A stretch of DNA of 64,000 nucleotides from Streptomyces camponoticapitis (lineage in GTDB: Bacteria > Actinomycetota > Actinomycetes > Streptomycetales > Streptomycetaceae): positions 343,187-407,186 of the forward strand of contig NZ_BMMV01000004.1 in assembly GCF_014646115.1 (NCBI RefSeq), written 5' to 3'. Below the pieces are notes generated by a model that did no database searches, was not told where the DNA came from, and saw nothing but the letters and a program-made list of their open reading frames with translations. The translations under genes and the position numbers were made by a program. Of this stretch, positions 1-8,048 are shown piece by piece (the first letter of the stretch is position 1; the number at the start of each line of letters is the position of its first letter).

Positions 1-436
1 CGACGACGGCGGCCGCGATGCCCGCGTCCAGTGCCGCGAAGGCCGTGTCGACGAGCCGGGTGTCCTCGGGGCGGGCCCGTCCCACGGTGAAGCTGACCGC
101 CGAGTCGCCGACCCAGCCGCCCGTCGAGGCGCCGCAGTCGACGCTGACGAGGTCGCCGTCGCGCAGCGCGTAGTCGTCGGGGATGCCGTGCACGATCGTG
201 TCGTTGACCGACGCGCAGATGACGGCCGGGAAGGGCACCGGCGCCCAGGTGGGGCGGTAGCCGAGGAAGGGCGAGCCCGCGTCCGCCTCCGTCAGCACCG
301 CGCGGGCGACCAGGTCCAGTTCGCGCAGGGTCACGCCGACGGCGGCCCGCTCCCGTACCGCGGTGAGCGCTTGTGCGACGATCCGGCCCGCGACGCGCAT
401 GGCGTCCAGGGACGCGTCCGTTTTGATCTCTACCAT
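1..436 (-). CDS. map: Type I methionine aminopeptidase (3' end outside window)
   Basis: Removes the N-terminal methionine from nascent proteins. The visible 145 residues begin MVEIKTDASLDAMR and carry the pita-bread fold landmarks: IVHGIP with the conserved His, VSVDCGA with the first metal-ligand Asp, and GDSAVSF with the second. The remaining ligands lie beyond position 1. The start ATG at 434-436 is only 42 nt from the divergent XRE gene, so the two share a control region holding a perfect inverted repeat. Streptomyces usually have more than one MetAP; pairing with a small XRE gene suggests this is an accessory, regulated copy (inference). Confidence 0.93.
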   Translation of the reverse strand, partial: MVEIKTDASLDAMRVAGRIVAQALTAVRERAAVGVTLRELDLVARAVLTEADAGSPFLGYRPTWAPVPFPAVICASVNDTIVHGIPDDYALRDGDLVSVDCGASTGGWVGDSAVSFTVGRARPEDTRLVDTAFAALDAGIAAAVV

Positions 437-446
437 TCCAATAACT

Positions 447-466
447 ATACCGCTTGCTTGCGGTAT
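447..466. promoter_or_regulatory. Inverted repeat between map and XRE gene, candidate operator
   Basis: Half-sites ATACCGC (447-453) and GCGGTAT (460-466) form a perfect 7-bp inverted repeat with a 6-nt spacer in the 42-nt divergent gap. It is placed to overlap both promoters. The obvious candidate ligand is the adjacent XRE protein (inference). Confidence 0.55.
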
Positions 467-478
467 TACAATGACGGC

Positions 479-730
479 ATGGTACGCACCCCCCTGACCC
501 CCGAAGAGCGCGAGCGCGGCGAGCGGCTGGGCCGGCTGCTCCGCGAGGCGCGCGGACCACGCAGCATGGTGGAGATCGCGGCCGTCGCCGGGCTCTCGCC
601 CGAGACACTGCGCAAGATCGAGACAGGCCGCGCCCCGACTCCCGCCTTCTTCACCGTCGCGGCGCTGGCCGGGGCGCTGGGGCTGTCGATGGACGAGGTC
701 GCGGCGGCCTGTTCGCCTTTGCCCGCCTGA
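479..730 (+). CDS. Small XRE-family helix-turn-helix regulator
   Basis: An 83-residue protein that is essentially one HTH_XRE domain. Residues about 12-75 contain the recognition segment (MVEIAAVAGLSPETLRKIE) and the trailing helices (ALAGALGLSMDEVAAA). No effector domain is present, so it should act as a DNA-binding autoregulator or repressor. The start ATG at 479 is preferred because it sits just downstream of the 447-466 inverted repeat; a longer frame from 188 runs antisense through the map gene. Control of the divergent aminopeptidase gene is likely but not proven. Confidence 0.85.
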   Translation: MVRTPLTPEERERGERLGRLLREARGPRSMVEIAAVAGLSPETLRKIETGRAPTPAFFTVAALAGALGLSMDEVAAACSPLPA

Positions 731-797
731 GAGTTCGGGCGTTCCGGATCCTGGTCGCCGCGCAGGCGTCCCGGCGCCACGGCGTAGGCTCGGCGCC

Positions 798-1178
798 GTG
801 ACTCTCGACGCGCTCGGACACAGCCGCTATGTCAGCCTCACCACGTACCGCAAGGACGGCACCGGAGTCGACACCCCGGTCTGGCACGCCGTGGACGGCG
901 GTGAGTTGTACATATGGAGCCGGAGCGACGCCTGGAAGATCAAGCGGATACGCAACAACAGCGCTGTCGTCGTGACCGCGTGCGACGTGCGCGGACGCAT
1001 CGCGCCGGGCGCGGCGAGCGCCAAGGGGACGGCCCGGCTGCTGGAGGGCGACGAGGTCGCCCGCGTGAACAAACTCCTTGCCCGTAAGTACACCTGGCAG
1101 TTCTGGCTCGTCGCAGGGCCCGCCGCGCTCGTACGGCGAGGCAAGCGCGTGCACACCGGAATCGCCATCAGTTTCTGA
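798..1178 (+). CDS. PPOX-class (split-barrel) F420/flavin-dependent oxidoreductase
   Basis: A 126-residue split beta-barrel protein of the pyridoxamine-5'-phosphate-oxidase-like superfamily. The N-terminal pattern LGHSRYVSLTTYRKDG followed by DTPVW, then the strand LYIWSRSDAWKIKRIRNN, is typical of the small actinobacterial PPOX proteins that bind F420 or FMN. The C-terminal RVHTGIAISF closes the barrel. The start is GTG at 798. It stands alone downstream of the XRE gene. The substrate cannot be deduced. Confidence 0.8.
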   Translation: MTLDALGHSRYVSLTTYRKDGTGVDTPVWHAVDGGELYIWSRSDAWKIKRIRNNSAVVVTACDVRGRIAPGAASAKGTARLLEGDEVARVNKLLARKYTWQFWLVAGPAALVRRGKRVHTGIAISF

Positions 1179-1402
1179 CACCCCTCCGGCGCGCCGACTT
1201 GTGAAACAACCTTGACGTGTCACCACATTTTTTCCTCGGAAACGTGACGTCGGACACCCGCTGAAGCCATACTTGAGTGATCGCACCGCACCGTGCGCGA
1301 CAACCCCGCGTAGCCGTCATGTAACACGGCTGCGGTTTCATGCCGGCGGGCCGGACGGTTCCCTTACGGCAGTGCGCAGCAGGGCAGGCGGGAAAAGAAG
1401 CG

Positions 1403-2989
1403 ATGAGCAGACATGAACTTCCGGTGGAGATCGGGGCTTTCGCGCGGTACTTCCGAGGGGTGACGGCGCTCCTCGACCCGGACGGCGGCTGGTACGCGGT
1501 GTTCAGACAGCGTGACCCCGACGGGCTCAGGGCCTGCCTGGACGGCGCCGAAGTGCCGCCCTGGGACGTGGTGGAGTCACTGCTCCACGATCTCGCCGCC
1601 AGCCACGAGAACCGTCCGGTCGACCGCGAGACGGCCCGCGCGAGCAGACTCCACGCCGCGTCGGCCGCCGCGCACGACCGGCTCCCCGGCGGCCGTGACG
1701 CGCTCCACGAGCGGCTGCGGCTGATGCAGCACGAGCAGGCCGCCGCCGCGGGCCGCGCCGACGAGGTGATGCGCCGCCTCCGGCTTGTCGGCGAGGGTTC
1801 GCCCGAGGCGGATCAGCTCGAATACGACCTGGCCTGGGTCCGCGACGACTACGCGCGCGCCACCGCCCGCTGCGCAGAGCTGCGCGAACGCCTCGCGACC
1901 CTCGCCGCCCAGCCGAACGTGCCGGCCGACGCGCACTCAGGCCACGTCGCACCCGCTCCGCGCTCCGCCTCCCCGGCGCACGCCGCGCCGGACGCGAGAC
2001 CCACCGCCGCCGACGGGTGGTACCGGGCCGAGGAGCCGGTCGCGGACGAGCAGTCGGTCTTCGGCCGACCCGCCGCCGACCGCCCCACCGCGCCCGAAGA
2101 GTGGTTCCGTCCGGAGCCGGGCCGCAACGGCGCGGGGGACTCCGGCGGCGCCGACAGCGGCCGTACGTCGGAGGGCTGGGGCGGCCCCGACAGCCGCCGC
2201 GGTCAGGGCGACACCGGCTCCAACCCCGCTGTGAGCGCGGAGGATTCACAGGAAATGGCGCAGGTGCCCGGCCAGCGCCGCAAGCTGCGCAAACAGCGCG
2301 GCGCGCGTTTCGCCTTCACCGAAGGCACCGATCCGGCGGAGACGTCCCTCGTCCCGCCCGCCGCCACCGAACCGCCCCGCGGCGCCCGCTTCGGCGGCGC
2401 GCCGGGCTCCGAGCGGGCGGGGAGTGAGGGACCGGACGCGGGGATGACGCGGCAGCAGTCCGCGGCGCGGCGCGCCGCGCTCGACACGGTGGCCGTGCTC
2501 GTACGGCTGCGGGCGGCCGGCCGCAGCGGTGAGGCGCATGTCGTGCTCTACGAGGCCGCCGCGGGCCCCGCCGAGCAACTGCCCTTCCTCGCCGCCGAAC
2601 TGCACCGCGCCGAACTCGGCGCCGACTGGGCGTCGGTGCTCTGGGAGGTGTCGTCGCTGCCGCCCGACAGACTCGCCGCGGCGGCGGGCGCGCTCGCGAT
2701 GGCCGGCCGTGACGCCGACTGCGGCGTACTGCTGCGCCAGGGCGTCTCCCGGTCGGCGGAGGACATCGCCCACGCGGTGGTCGCCCTCGGCGACGCGGGC
2801 CGCTCCCAGGAGGTCCAGGCGCTGCTCGGGGCCTTCGTCCGGGCCCGTACGCCCGAGGACGCGGCGCTGATCGCCGCGGTGGACCCGCCCCGGCTGGTAC
2901 CGCGGCTGATCGAGGCGGCCCGAGGCGTCTCCACCACCCACGAGCGTGATCTCGCGCGTGCGCTGCGGAGCGCGGGGATCAGCGGCTGA
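1403..2989 (+). CDS. Hypothetical protein with disordered middle and helical C-terminus
   Basis: Function not recognised. The ATG at 1403 follows a purine-rich GGAAAAGAAG and is preferred over an in-frame ATG at 1340; it gives 528 residues. The N-terminal part (about 1-90) is compact, with GGWYAVFRQRDPDG. Residues about 90-180 are rich in Ala, Arg, Glu and Leu and look like a coiled coil. About 180-330 is Pro/Ala/Gly/Asp-rich low complexity with repeated short motifs of the type DGWYR, EEWFR and EGWGG. The last 190 residues are alanine-rich helices resembling repeat scaffolds. No signal peptide or membrane segment is visible. Similar Streptomyces proteins are sometimes labelled tegument-like purely on composition. 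Confidence 0.75.
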   Translation: MSRHELPVEIGAFARYFRGVTALLDPDGGWYAVFRQRDPDGLRACLDGAEVPPWDVVESLLHDLAASHENRPVDRETARASRLHAASAAAHDRLPGGRDALHERLRLMQHEQAAAAGRADEVMRRLRLVGEGSPEADQLEYDLAWVRDDYARATARCAELRERLATLAAQPNVPADAHSGHVAPAPRSASPAHAAPDARPTAADGWYRAEEPVADEQSVFGRPAADRPTAPEEWFRPEPGRNGAGDSGGADSGRTSEGWGGPDSRRGQGDTGSNPAVSAEDSQEMAQVPGQRRKLRKQRGARFAFTEGTDPAETSLVPPAATEPPRGARFGGAPGSERAGSEGPDAGMTRQQSAARRAALDTVAVLVRLRAAGRSGEAHVVLYEAAAGPAEQLPFLAAELHRAELGADWASVLWEVSSLPPDRLAAAAGALAMAGRDADCGVLLRQGVSRSAEDIAHAVVALGDAGRSQEVQALLGAFVRARTPEDAALIAAVDPPRLVPRLIEAARGVSTTHERDLARALRSAGISG

Positions 2990-3020
2990 CCTCGGACGCG
3001 TCCGTACGGGGGGTCTTCGG

Positions 3021-3047
3021 CCGGCCGCGGCGTCGCTTCGCGGCCGG
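3021..3047. terminator. GC-rich hairpin after the hypothetical gene
   Basis: CCGGCCGCG (3021-3029) pairs perfectly with CGCGGCCGG (3039-3047) around a 9-nt loop, 32 nt after the stop codon of the preceding gene. No U-tract follows, which is usual for Streptomyces terminators. Confidence 0.5.
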
Positions 3048-3114
3048 TCCCGGACGTTCTGTGGACCGGCCGGGTGCGAAACATGATCGACTCAGCGGCT
3101 TGACAGCGATGGTC

Positions 3115-3143
3115 TTGCCCCGGTGGGACGGCGGGCTTAGGTT
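3115..3143 (+). promoter_or_regulatory. Candidate promoter of the pyrimidine-catabolism operon
   Basis: TTGCCC (3115-3120) and TAGGTT (3138-3143) are separated by 17 nt, a plausible vegetative-sigma promoter about 75 nt before the GTG start at 3219. Just downstream, CTACG (3150-3154) and CGTAG (3170-3174) form the ends of an imperfect inverted repeat that could be an operator in the leader. Confidence 0.4.
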
Positions 3144-3218
3144 CTCCTCCTACGTACCGTATCTACGGGCGTAGAAAGCCTGAGAAAAAGCCCGACCTTC
3201 CCGCCGAAGGAGCAGCTC

Positions 3219-4061
3219 GTGGCCAGAGTCGTACGCGCCGCACTCGTCCAGGCGACCTGGACCGGCGAAACCGAATCCATGATCGCCAAGCATGAGGACC
3301 ACGCCCGCGAGGCGGCCCGGCAAGGCGCCAAGGTCATCGGCTTCCAGGAGGTGTTCAACGCCCCCTACTTCTGCCAGGTGCAGGAGCCCGAGCACTACCG
3401 GTGGGCCGAGCCGGTGCCCGACGGGCCGACCGTGACCCGGATGCGGGCCCTCGCGCAGGAGACCGGAATGGTCATCGTCGTACCGGTCTTCGAAGTCGAG
3501 CAGTCCGGCTTCTACTACAACACCGCGGCCGTGATCGACGCCGACGGCACGTATCTCGGCAAGTACCGTAAGCACCACATCCCGCAGGTCAAGGGCTTCT
3601 GGGAGAAGTACTACTTCAAGCCGGGCAACGCGGGCTGGCCCGTCTTCGACACCGCCGTCGGCAAGATCGGCGTATACATCTGCTACGACCGGCACTTCCC
3701 GGAGGGCTGGCGCCAACTCGGCCTGAACGGCGCCGAGCTGGTCTACAACCCGTCGGCCACCTCGCGCGGACTCTCCAGCTATCTGTGGCAGCTCGAACAG
3801 CCCGCGGCCGCCGTCGCCAACGAGTACTTCGTCGCCGCGATCAACCGCGTCGGCCAGGAGGAGTACGGCGACAACGACTTCTACGGGACGTCGTACTTCG
3901 TCGACCCGCGCGGCCAGTTCGTCGGCGAGACCGCGAGCGACAAGGTCGAGGAACTGGTCGTCAGGGACCTGGACTTCGGGGTCATCGACGAGGTGCGCCG
4001 GCAGTGGGCGTTCTACCGGGACCGCCGCCCGGACGCGTACGAGGGGCTGGTGCAGCCGTGA
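3219..4061 (+). CDS. Nitrilase-superfamily N-carbamoyl-beta-alanine amidohydrolase (beta-ureidopropionase)
   Basis: Predicted to hydrolyse N-carbamoyl-beta-alanine (or related carbamoyl amino acids) to beta-alanine, CO2 and ammonia, the last step of reductive pyrimidine breakdown. The 280-residue chain has the nitrilase triad in context: Glu44 in GFQEVF, Lys118 in KYRKHHIPQ and Cys155 in YICYDRHFPE. The GTG start has a good GAAGGAG Shine-Dalgarno. It opens an operon; its stop overlaps the GTG start of the aminotransferase by 4 nt, and dihydropyrimidinase follows. Context strongly favours this role over a generic amidase. Confidence 0.92.
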   Translation: MARVVRAALVQATWTGETESMIAKHEDHAREAARQGAKVIGFQEVFNAPYFCQVQEPEHYRWAEPVPDGPTVTRMRALAQETGMVIVVPVFEVEQSGFYYNTAAVIDADGTYLGKYRKHHIPQVKGFWEKYYFKPGNAGWPVFDTAVGKIGVYICYDRHFPEGWRQLGLNGAELVYNPSATSRGLSSYLWQLEQPAAAVANEYFVAAINRVGQEEYGDNDFYGTSYFVDPRGQFVGETASDKVEELVVRDLDFGVIDEVRRQWAFYRDRRPDAYEGLVQP

Positions 4062-5452
4062 CCGAAGCGCAAGTGGGTCCGGCCGCCGGTCCGGCCGCCG
4101 CGCACGCCGCCGGTCCGGCCGCCGGTTCGACCGCCTCCGCCCCGTCCCACGAGGGACCGGTGCACCTGCCGGCCACCGCTCTGCACGACCGGCACCGCGC
4201 CGTCCTGCCCGACTGGCTGGCGCTCTACTACCGCCGGCCCCTCGAACTCACCCACGGCGAGGGCCGGCACGTCTGGGACGCCGACGGCAACCGCTATCTC
4301 GACTTCTTCGGCGGCATCCTCACCACCATGACCGCCCATGCCCTCCCCGAGGTCACCAAGGCGGTGAGCGAACAGGCCGGGCGGCTCATCCACTCCTCGA
4401 CGCTCTACCTCAACCGCCCGATGGTCGACTTCGCCGAGCGCGTCGCCCATCTCTCCGGCATCCCGGACGCACGGGTCTTCGTCACCACGTCCGGCACCGA
4501 GGCCAACGACACCGCGCTGCTGCTCGCCACCGCGTACCGCCGCTCCAACCAGATCCTGGCGATGCGCAACAGCTACCACGGCCGCTCCTTCTCCACCGTG
4601 TCCATCACCGGCAACAGCGGCTGGTCCCCGACGAGCCTCTCGCCGCTCCAGACGCTGTACGTCCACGGAGGAGTCCGCACCCGGGGCCCGTACGCGCACC
4701 TGTCCGACGCCGAGTTCATCGCCGCGTGCGTCGCGGATCTGGAGGACCTGCTCGGGCACACCCGTGTGCCGGCCGCGCTCATCGCCGAGCCGATCCAGGG
4801 CGTCGGCGGGTTCACCTCACCGCCCGACGGGCTGTACGCCGCGTTCCGCGAAGTCCTCGGCCGGCACGGCATCCTGTGGATCAGCGACGAGGTGCAGACC
4901 GGCTGGGGCCGTACCGGCGACCACTTCTGGGGCTGGCAGGCGCACGCCGACAACGGCCCGCCGGACATCCTCACCTTCGCCAAGGGCATCGGCAACGGCA
5001 TGTCCGTCGGCGGTGTCGTCGCCCGCGCCGAGATCATGAACTGCCTGGACACCAACTCCATTTCGACCTTCGGCGGCAGCCCGGTCACGATGGCCGCGGG
5101 CGTCGCCAACCTCACCTACCTCCTGGAGCACGATCTCCCCGGCAACGCGCGCCGCGTCGGCGGTCTGCTGATCGAGCGGCTGCGCGCGGTGGGAGCCCCC
5201 GTCCCTGCCGTACGGGAAGTACGCGGGCGAGGCCTCATGATCGGCATCGAGCTGGTGAAGCCCGGCACCGACGAGGCGGACCCCGAGGCAGCGGCGGCGG
5301 TGACGGAGGCCGCGCGCGAGGGCGGCCTGCTGATCGGCAAGGGCGGTGGCCATGACTCCAGCGTGCTGCGCATCGCGCCACCGCTCTCCCTTACGGTCGC
5401 CGAGGCCGAGGAGGGCGCGGCGATCCTCGAACGCGCCCTGGGCAGGCTTTAG
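4058..5452 (+). CDS. Class III PLP-dependent aminotransferase of the pyrimidine operon
   Basis: A fold-type I transaminase of 464 residues. Landmarks are the HVWDADGNRYLDFFGGI substrate-site region, VTTSGTEAND, ISDEVQTGWGRTG with the PLP-ring Asp, and TFAKGIGNG with the Schiff-base Lys. Following beta-ureidopropionase, it probably transaminates beta-alanine or beta-aminoisobutyrate to semialdehydes (inference). The first 30 or so residues are an Ala/Gly/Pro stretch encoded by three copies of GGTCCGGCCGCC (4076-4087, 4088-4099, 4112-4123). An in-frame GTG at 4160, preceded by GAGGGA, could be an alternative start that removes this extension. The annotated GTG at 4058 overlaps the previous stop. 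Confidence 0.9.
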   Translation: MTEAQVGPAAGPAAAHAAGPAAGSTASAPSHEGPVHLPATALHDRHRAVLPDWLALYYRRPLELTHGEGRHVWDADGNRYLDFFGGILTTMTAHALPEVTKAVSEQAGRLIHSSTLYLNRPMVDFAERVAHLSGIPDARVFVTTSGTEANDTALLLATAYRRSNQILAMRNSYHGRSFSTVSITGNSGWSPTSLSPLQTLYVHGGVRTRGPYAHLSDAEFIAACVADLEDLLGHTRVPAALIAEPIQGVGGFTSPPDGLYAAFREVLGRHGILWISDEVQTGWGRTGDHFWGWQAHADNGPPDILTFAKGIGNGMSVGGVVARAEIMNCLDTNSISTFGGSPVTMAAGVANLTYLLEHDLPGNARRVGGLLIERLRAVGAPVPAVREVRGRGLMIGIELVKPGTDEADPEAAAAVTEAAREGGLLIGKGGGHDSSVLRIAPPLSLTVAEAEEGAAILERALGRL

Positions 5453-5486
5453 TTCTCCCTCGTCGGAGCGGCCCTGGTTCTCCACC

Positions 5487-5512
5487 GCCGGACGGGCCGG
5501 AGCCCGTCCGGC
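5487..5512 (+). terminator. Strong intra-operon hairpin between aminotransferase and hydA
   Basis: GCCGGACGGGC (5487-5497) pairs perfectly with GCCCGTCCGGC (5502-5512) around a CGGA tetraloop. It lies in the only sizeable gap (115 nt) of the operon, so it may terminate partially, attenuate, or stabilise the upstream mRNA 3' end. Confidence 0.5.
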
Positions 5513-5567
5513 GCCCGGCGCCACGCCGGGTCGCGCAGCCATCCAGTCATGTCACGGAGGCCCATTC

Positions 5568-6971
5568 ATGAGTAATCGCACGCTCGTCAGGGGCGGTCTG
5601 GTCATCACCGCCGCCGACGAAGTCCACGCGGACGTGCTGACCGAGGACGGCCGTATCGTCGCGCTCGCCTCCAACGGCTCCGACATCGCCGCCGGCTGGA
5701 CCGCCGACCGGGTCATCGACGCCACCGGCAAGTACGTCATCCCGGGCGGCGTCGACGGCCATACGCACATGGAGATGCCGTTCGGCGGGACCTTCGCCGC
5801 CGACACCTTCGAGACCGGCACCCGCGCCGCCGCGTGGGGCGGCACCACCACCATCGTGGACTTCGCCATCCAGTCGCCCGGCCAGGCGCTGCGCGAGGGG
5901 CTCGACGCCTGGTACGCGAAGGCGGACGGCAACTGCGCCATCGACTACGGCTTCCACATGATCCTCGCCGACGTCAACGAGCACTCGCTCCAGGAGATGG
6001 ACCTCCTCGTCCAGGAGGGCATCACCTCCTTCAAGCTGTTCATGGCCTACCCCGGCGTCTTCTACAGCGACGACGGCAAGATCCTGCGCGCCATGCAACG
6101 GGCCTCCCACAACGGGGGGTTGATCATGATGCACGCCGAGAACGGCATCGCGATCGACGTCCTCGTGGAGCAGGCCCTCGCCGCCGGACGCACCGATCCG
6201 CGCTACCACGGAGAAGTACGCAAGGTCCTGCTGGAGGCCGAGGCGACGCACCGCGCGATCCAGCTGGCACGCGTCGCCGACGCGCCTCTCTACGTCGTCC
6301 ACGTCTCCGCCGAGGAAGCCGTCGCCGAGCTGGCGGCGGCCCGCGACAAGGGACTTCCCGTCTTCGGCGAGACCTGCCCCCAGTACCTCTTCCTGTCCAC
6401 CGACAATCTCGCCGAGCCGGACTTCGAAGGGGCCAAGTACGTCTGCTCGACCCCGCTGCGGCCACGCGAACACCAGGCCGCCCTCTGGCGCGGACTGCGC
6501 ACCAACGACCTCCAGGTGGTCTCCACCGACCACTGCCCGTTCTGCTTCACCGGGCAGAAGGAGATGGGCCGCGGCGACTTCTCCAAGATCCCCAACGGGC
6601 TGCCGGGCGTGGAGCACCGGATGGATCTGCTCCATCAGGCCGTCGTCGACGGGCACATCAGCCGGCGCCGCTGGATCGAGATCGCCTGCGCGACCCCGGC
6701 CAGGATGTTCGGCCTCTACCCCAAGAAGGGCACCATCGCGCCGGGCGCCGACGCCGACATCGTCATCTACGACCCGAAGGCCGAGCAGACCCTGTCCGCC
6801 CAGACGCACCACATGGACGTCGACTACTCGGTGTACGAGGGGAAGCGGATCACCGGGCAGGTCGAGACCGTGCTGTCGCGCGGGGAGACCGTCATCGACG
6901 GCCGGAAGTACACCGGGCGCCCGGGGCACGGCATCTACACCCCCCGCGCCACCTGTCAGTACCTCACCTGA
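5568..6971 (+). CDS. hydA: Dihydropyrimidinase / D-hydantoinase
   Basis: Cyclic amidohydrolase opening dihydrouracil/dihydrothymine (or hydantoins) to N-carbamoyl-beta-amino acids. The 467-residue sequence shows the binuclear metal site GGVDGHTHMEMPFGG, the carboxylated bridging lysine in SFKLFMAYPG, metal His residues in MHAENG and VVHVSAEEA, and the Asp of STDHCPF. The ATG at 5568 has an excellent CACGGAGG Shine-Dalgarno 8 nt upstream. Its product is the substrate of the beta-ureidopropionase encoded 1.5 kb upstream. The length fits the family. Confidence 0.95.
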   Translation: MSNRTLVRGGLVITAADEVHADVLTEDGRIVALASNGSDIAAGWTADRVIDATGKYVIPGGVDGHTHMEMPFGGTFAADTFETGTRAAAWGGTTTIVDFAIQSPGQALREGLDAWYAKADGNCAIDYGFHMILADVNEHSLQEMDLLVQEGITSFKLFMAYPGVFYSDDGKILRAMQRASHNGGLIMMHAENGIAIDVLVEQALAAGRTDPRYHGEVRKVLLEAEATHRAIQLARVADAPLYVVHVSAEEAVAELAAARDKGLPVFGETCPQYLFLSTDNLAEPDFEGAKYVCSTPLRPREHQAALWRGLRTNDLQVVSTDHCPFCFTGQKEMGRGDFSKIPNGLPGVEHRMDLLHQAVVDGHISRRRWIEIACATPARMFGLYPKKGTIAPGADADIVIYDPKAEQTLSAQTHHMDVDYSVYEGKRITGQVETVLSRGETVIDGRKYTGRPGHGIYTPRATCQYLT

Positions 6972-6991
6972 AAGTTGGGAGTGGCCCGGCC

Positions 6992-7993
6992 ATGGACTTC
7001 GGACTTGTCCTCCAGACCGACCCGCCGGCGTCGGCGGTCGTCGGACTCATGCGGCGCGCCGAGCGCAACGGCTTCCGCTACGGCTGGACCTTCGACTCCG
7101 CCGTGCTGTGGCAGGAGCCGTTCGTCATCTACAGCCGCATCCTCGAACACACCACCCGGCTGATCGTCGGCCCGATGGTCACCAACCCGGGCACCAGGAG
7201 CTGGGAGGTGACCGCGTCCACGTTCGCCACGCTCAACGAGATGTACGGCAACCGCACCGTGTGCGGCATCGGCCGCGGCGACTCCGCGATGCGCGTCGCC
7301 GGCCGGGCGCCCAACACGCTGGCCCGCCTCGGCGAGTCGATCGACGTCATCCGTGAACTCGCCGAGGGCCGCGAGGCGCTGGTGGACGGCAAGCCGCTGC
7401 GGCTGCCATGGGTGCGGGACGGGAAACTGCCGGTGTGGATGGCCGCGTACGGGCCGAAGGCGCTGGCCATGGCCGGCGCCCAGGCCGACGGCTTCATCCT
7501 CCAGCTCGCCGATCCGTATCTCACCGAGACCATGGTCAAGGCGGTCCGGACGGCCGCGTCCGACGCCGGACGCGACCCGGACTCGGTCACCATCTGCGTC
7601 GCCGCCCCGGCCTATGTGAGCGACGATCTCGCCCACGCGCGCGACCAGTGCAGATGGTTCGGCGGCATGGTCGGCAACCATGTCGCCGATCTGGTGAGCC
7701 GCTACGGCGAGCACTCCGGCCTGGTGCCCGACGCTCTCACCTCGTACATCAAACAGCGCGAGGGCTACGACTACAGCCACCACGGCCGCGCGGGGAACCC
7801 GTCCACGGACTTCGTGCCCGACGACATCGTGGACCGCTTCTGCCTGCTCGGCCCCGTGGAGGCGCACATCGAGAAGCTGAAGGCGCTCAAGGCCCTGGGC
7901 GTCGACCAGTTCGCCGTCTACGACATGCATGACGCGAAGGAGGCGACCATCGACACGTACGGCTCCGAGATCATCCCGGCGCTGGCGGACTGA
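6992..7993 (+). CDS. LLM-class F420-dependent oxidoreductase
   Basis: A 333-residue luciferase-like TIM-barrel protein beginning MDFGLVLQTDPP, with the family's cofactor-pocket features: GWTFDSAVLWQEP, LIVGPMVTNPGTRSW, VCGIGRGDSAMR and PVWMAAYGPKALAMAG. Actinobacterial relatives use F420 or FMN. It begins 20 nt after hydA and is probably cotranscribed. A role in oxidising a pyrimidine-derived intermediate is inferred only from the operon; the reaction is unknown. Confidence 0.82.
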   Translation: MDFGLVLQTDPPASAVVGLMRRAERNGFRYGWTFDSAVLWQEPFVIYSRILEHTTRLIVGPMVTNPGTRSWEVTASTFATLNEMYGNRTVCGIGRGDSAMRVAGRAPNTLARLGESIDVIRELAEGREALVDGKPLRLPWVRDGKLPVWMAAYGPKALAMAGAQADGFILQLADPYLTETMVKAVRTAASDAGRDPDSVTICVAAPAYVSDDLAHARDQCRWFGGMVGNHVADLVSRYGEHSGLVPDALTSYIKQREGYDYSHHGRAGNPSTDFVPDDIVDRFCLLGPVEAHIEKLKALKALGVDQFAVYDMHDAKEATIDTYGSEIIPALAD

Positions 7994-7994
7994 G

Positions 7995-8048
7995 CCGGTC
8001 ACCGCACGGGCGCCCCGCCCCCGCACGGATCGGGGCGCCGACGACCGG
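7995..8048. terminator. Bidirectional hairpin between convergent genes
   Basis: Inner arms GGCGCCCCG (8009-8017) and CGGGGCGCC (8031-8039) plus outer arms CCGGTC (7995-8000) and GACCGG (8043-8048) form a two-tier stem between the ends of the LLM gene (+) and the lipoate-ligase gene (-). Confidence 0.7.

Noticed and set aside
5834..7993. Plus-strand frame appearing to fuse an N-terminal extension to the LLM protein
   Set aside because: The upstream part lies in the wrong frame through hydA; the LLM gene has its own ATG at 6992.
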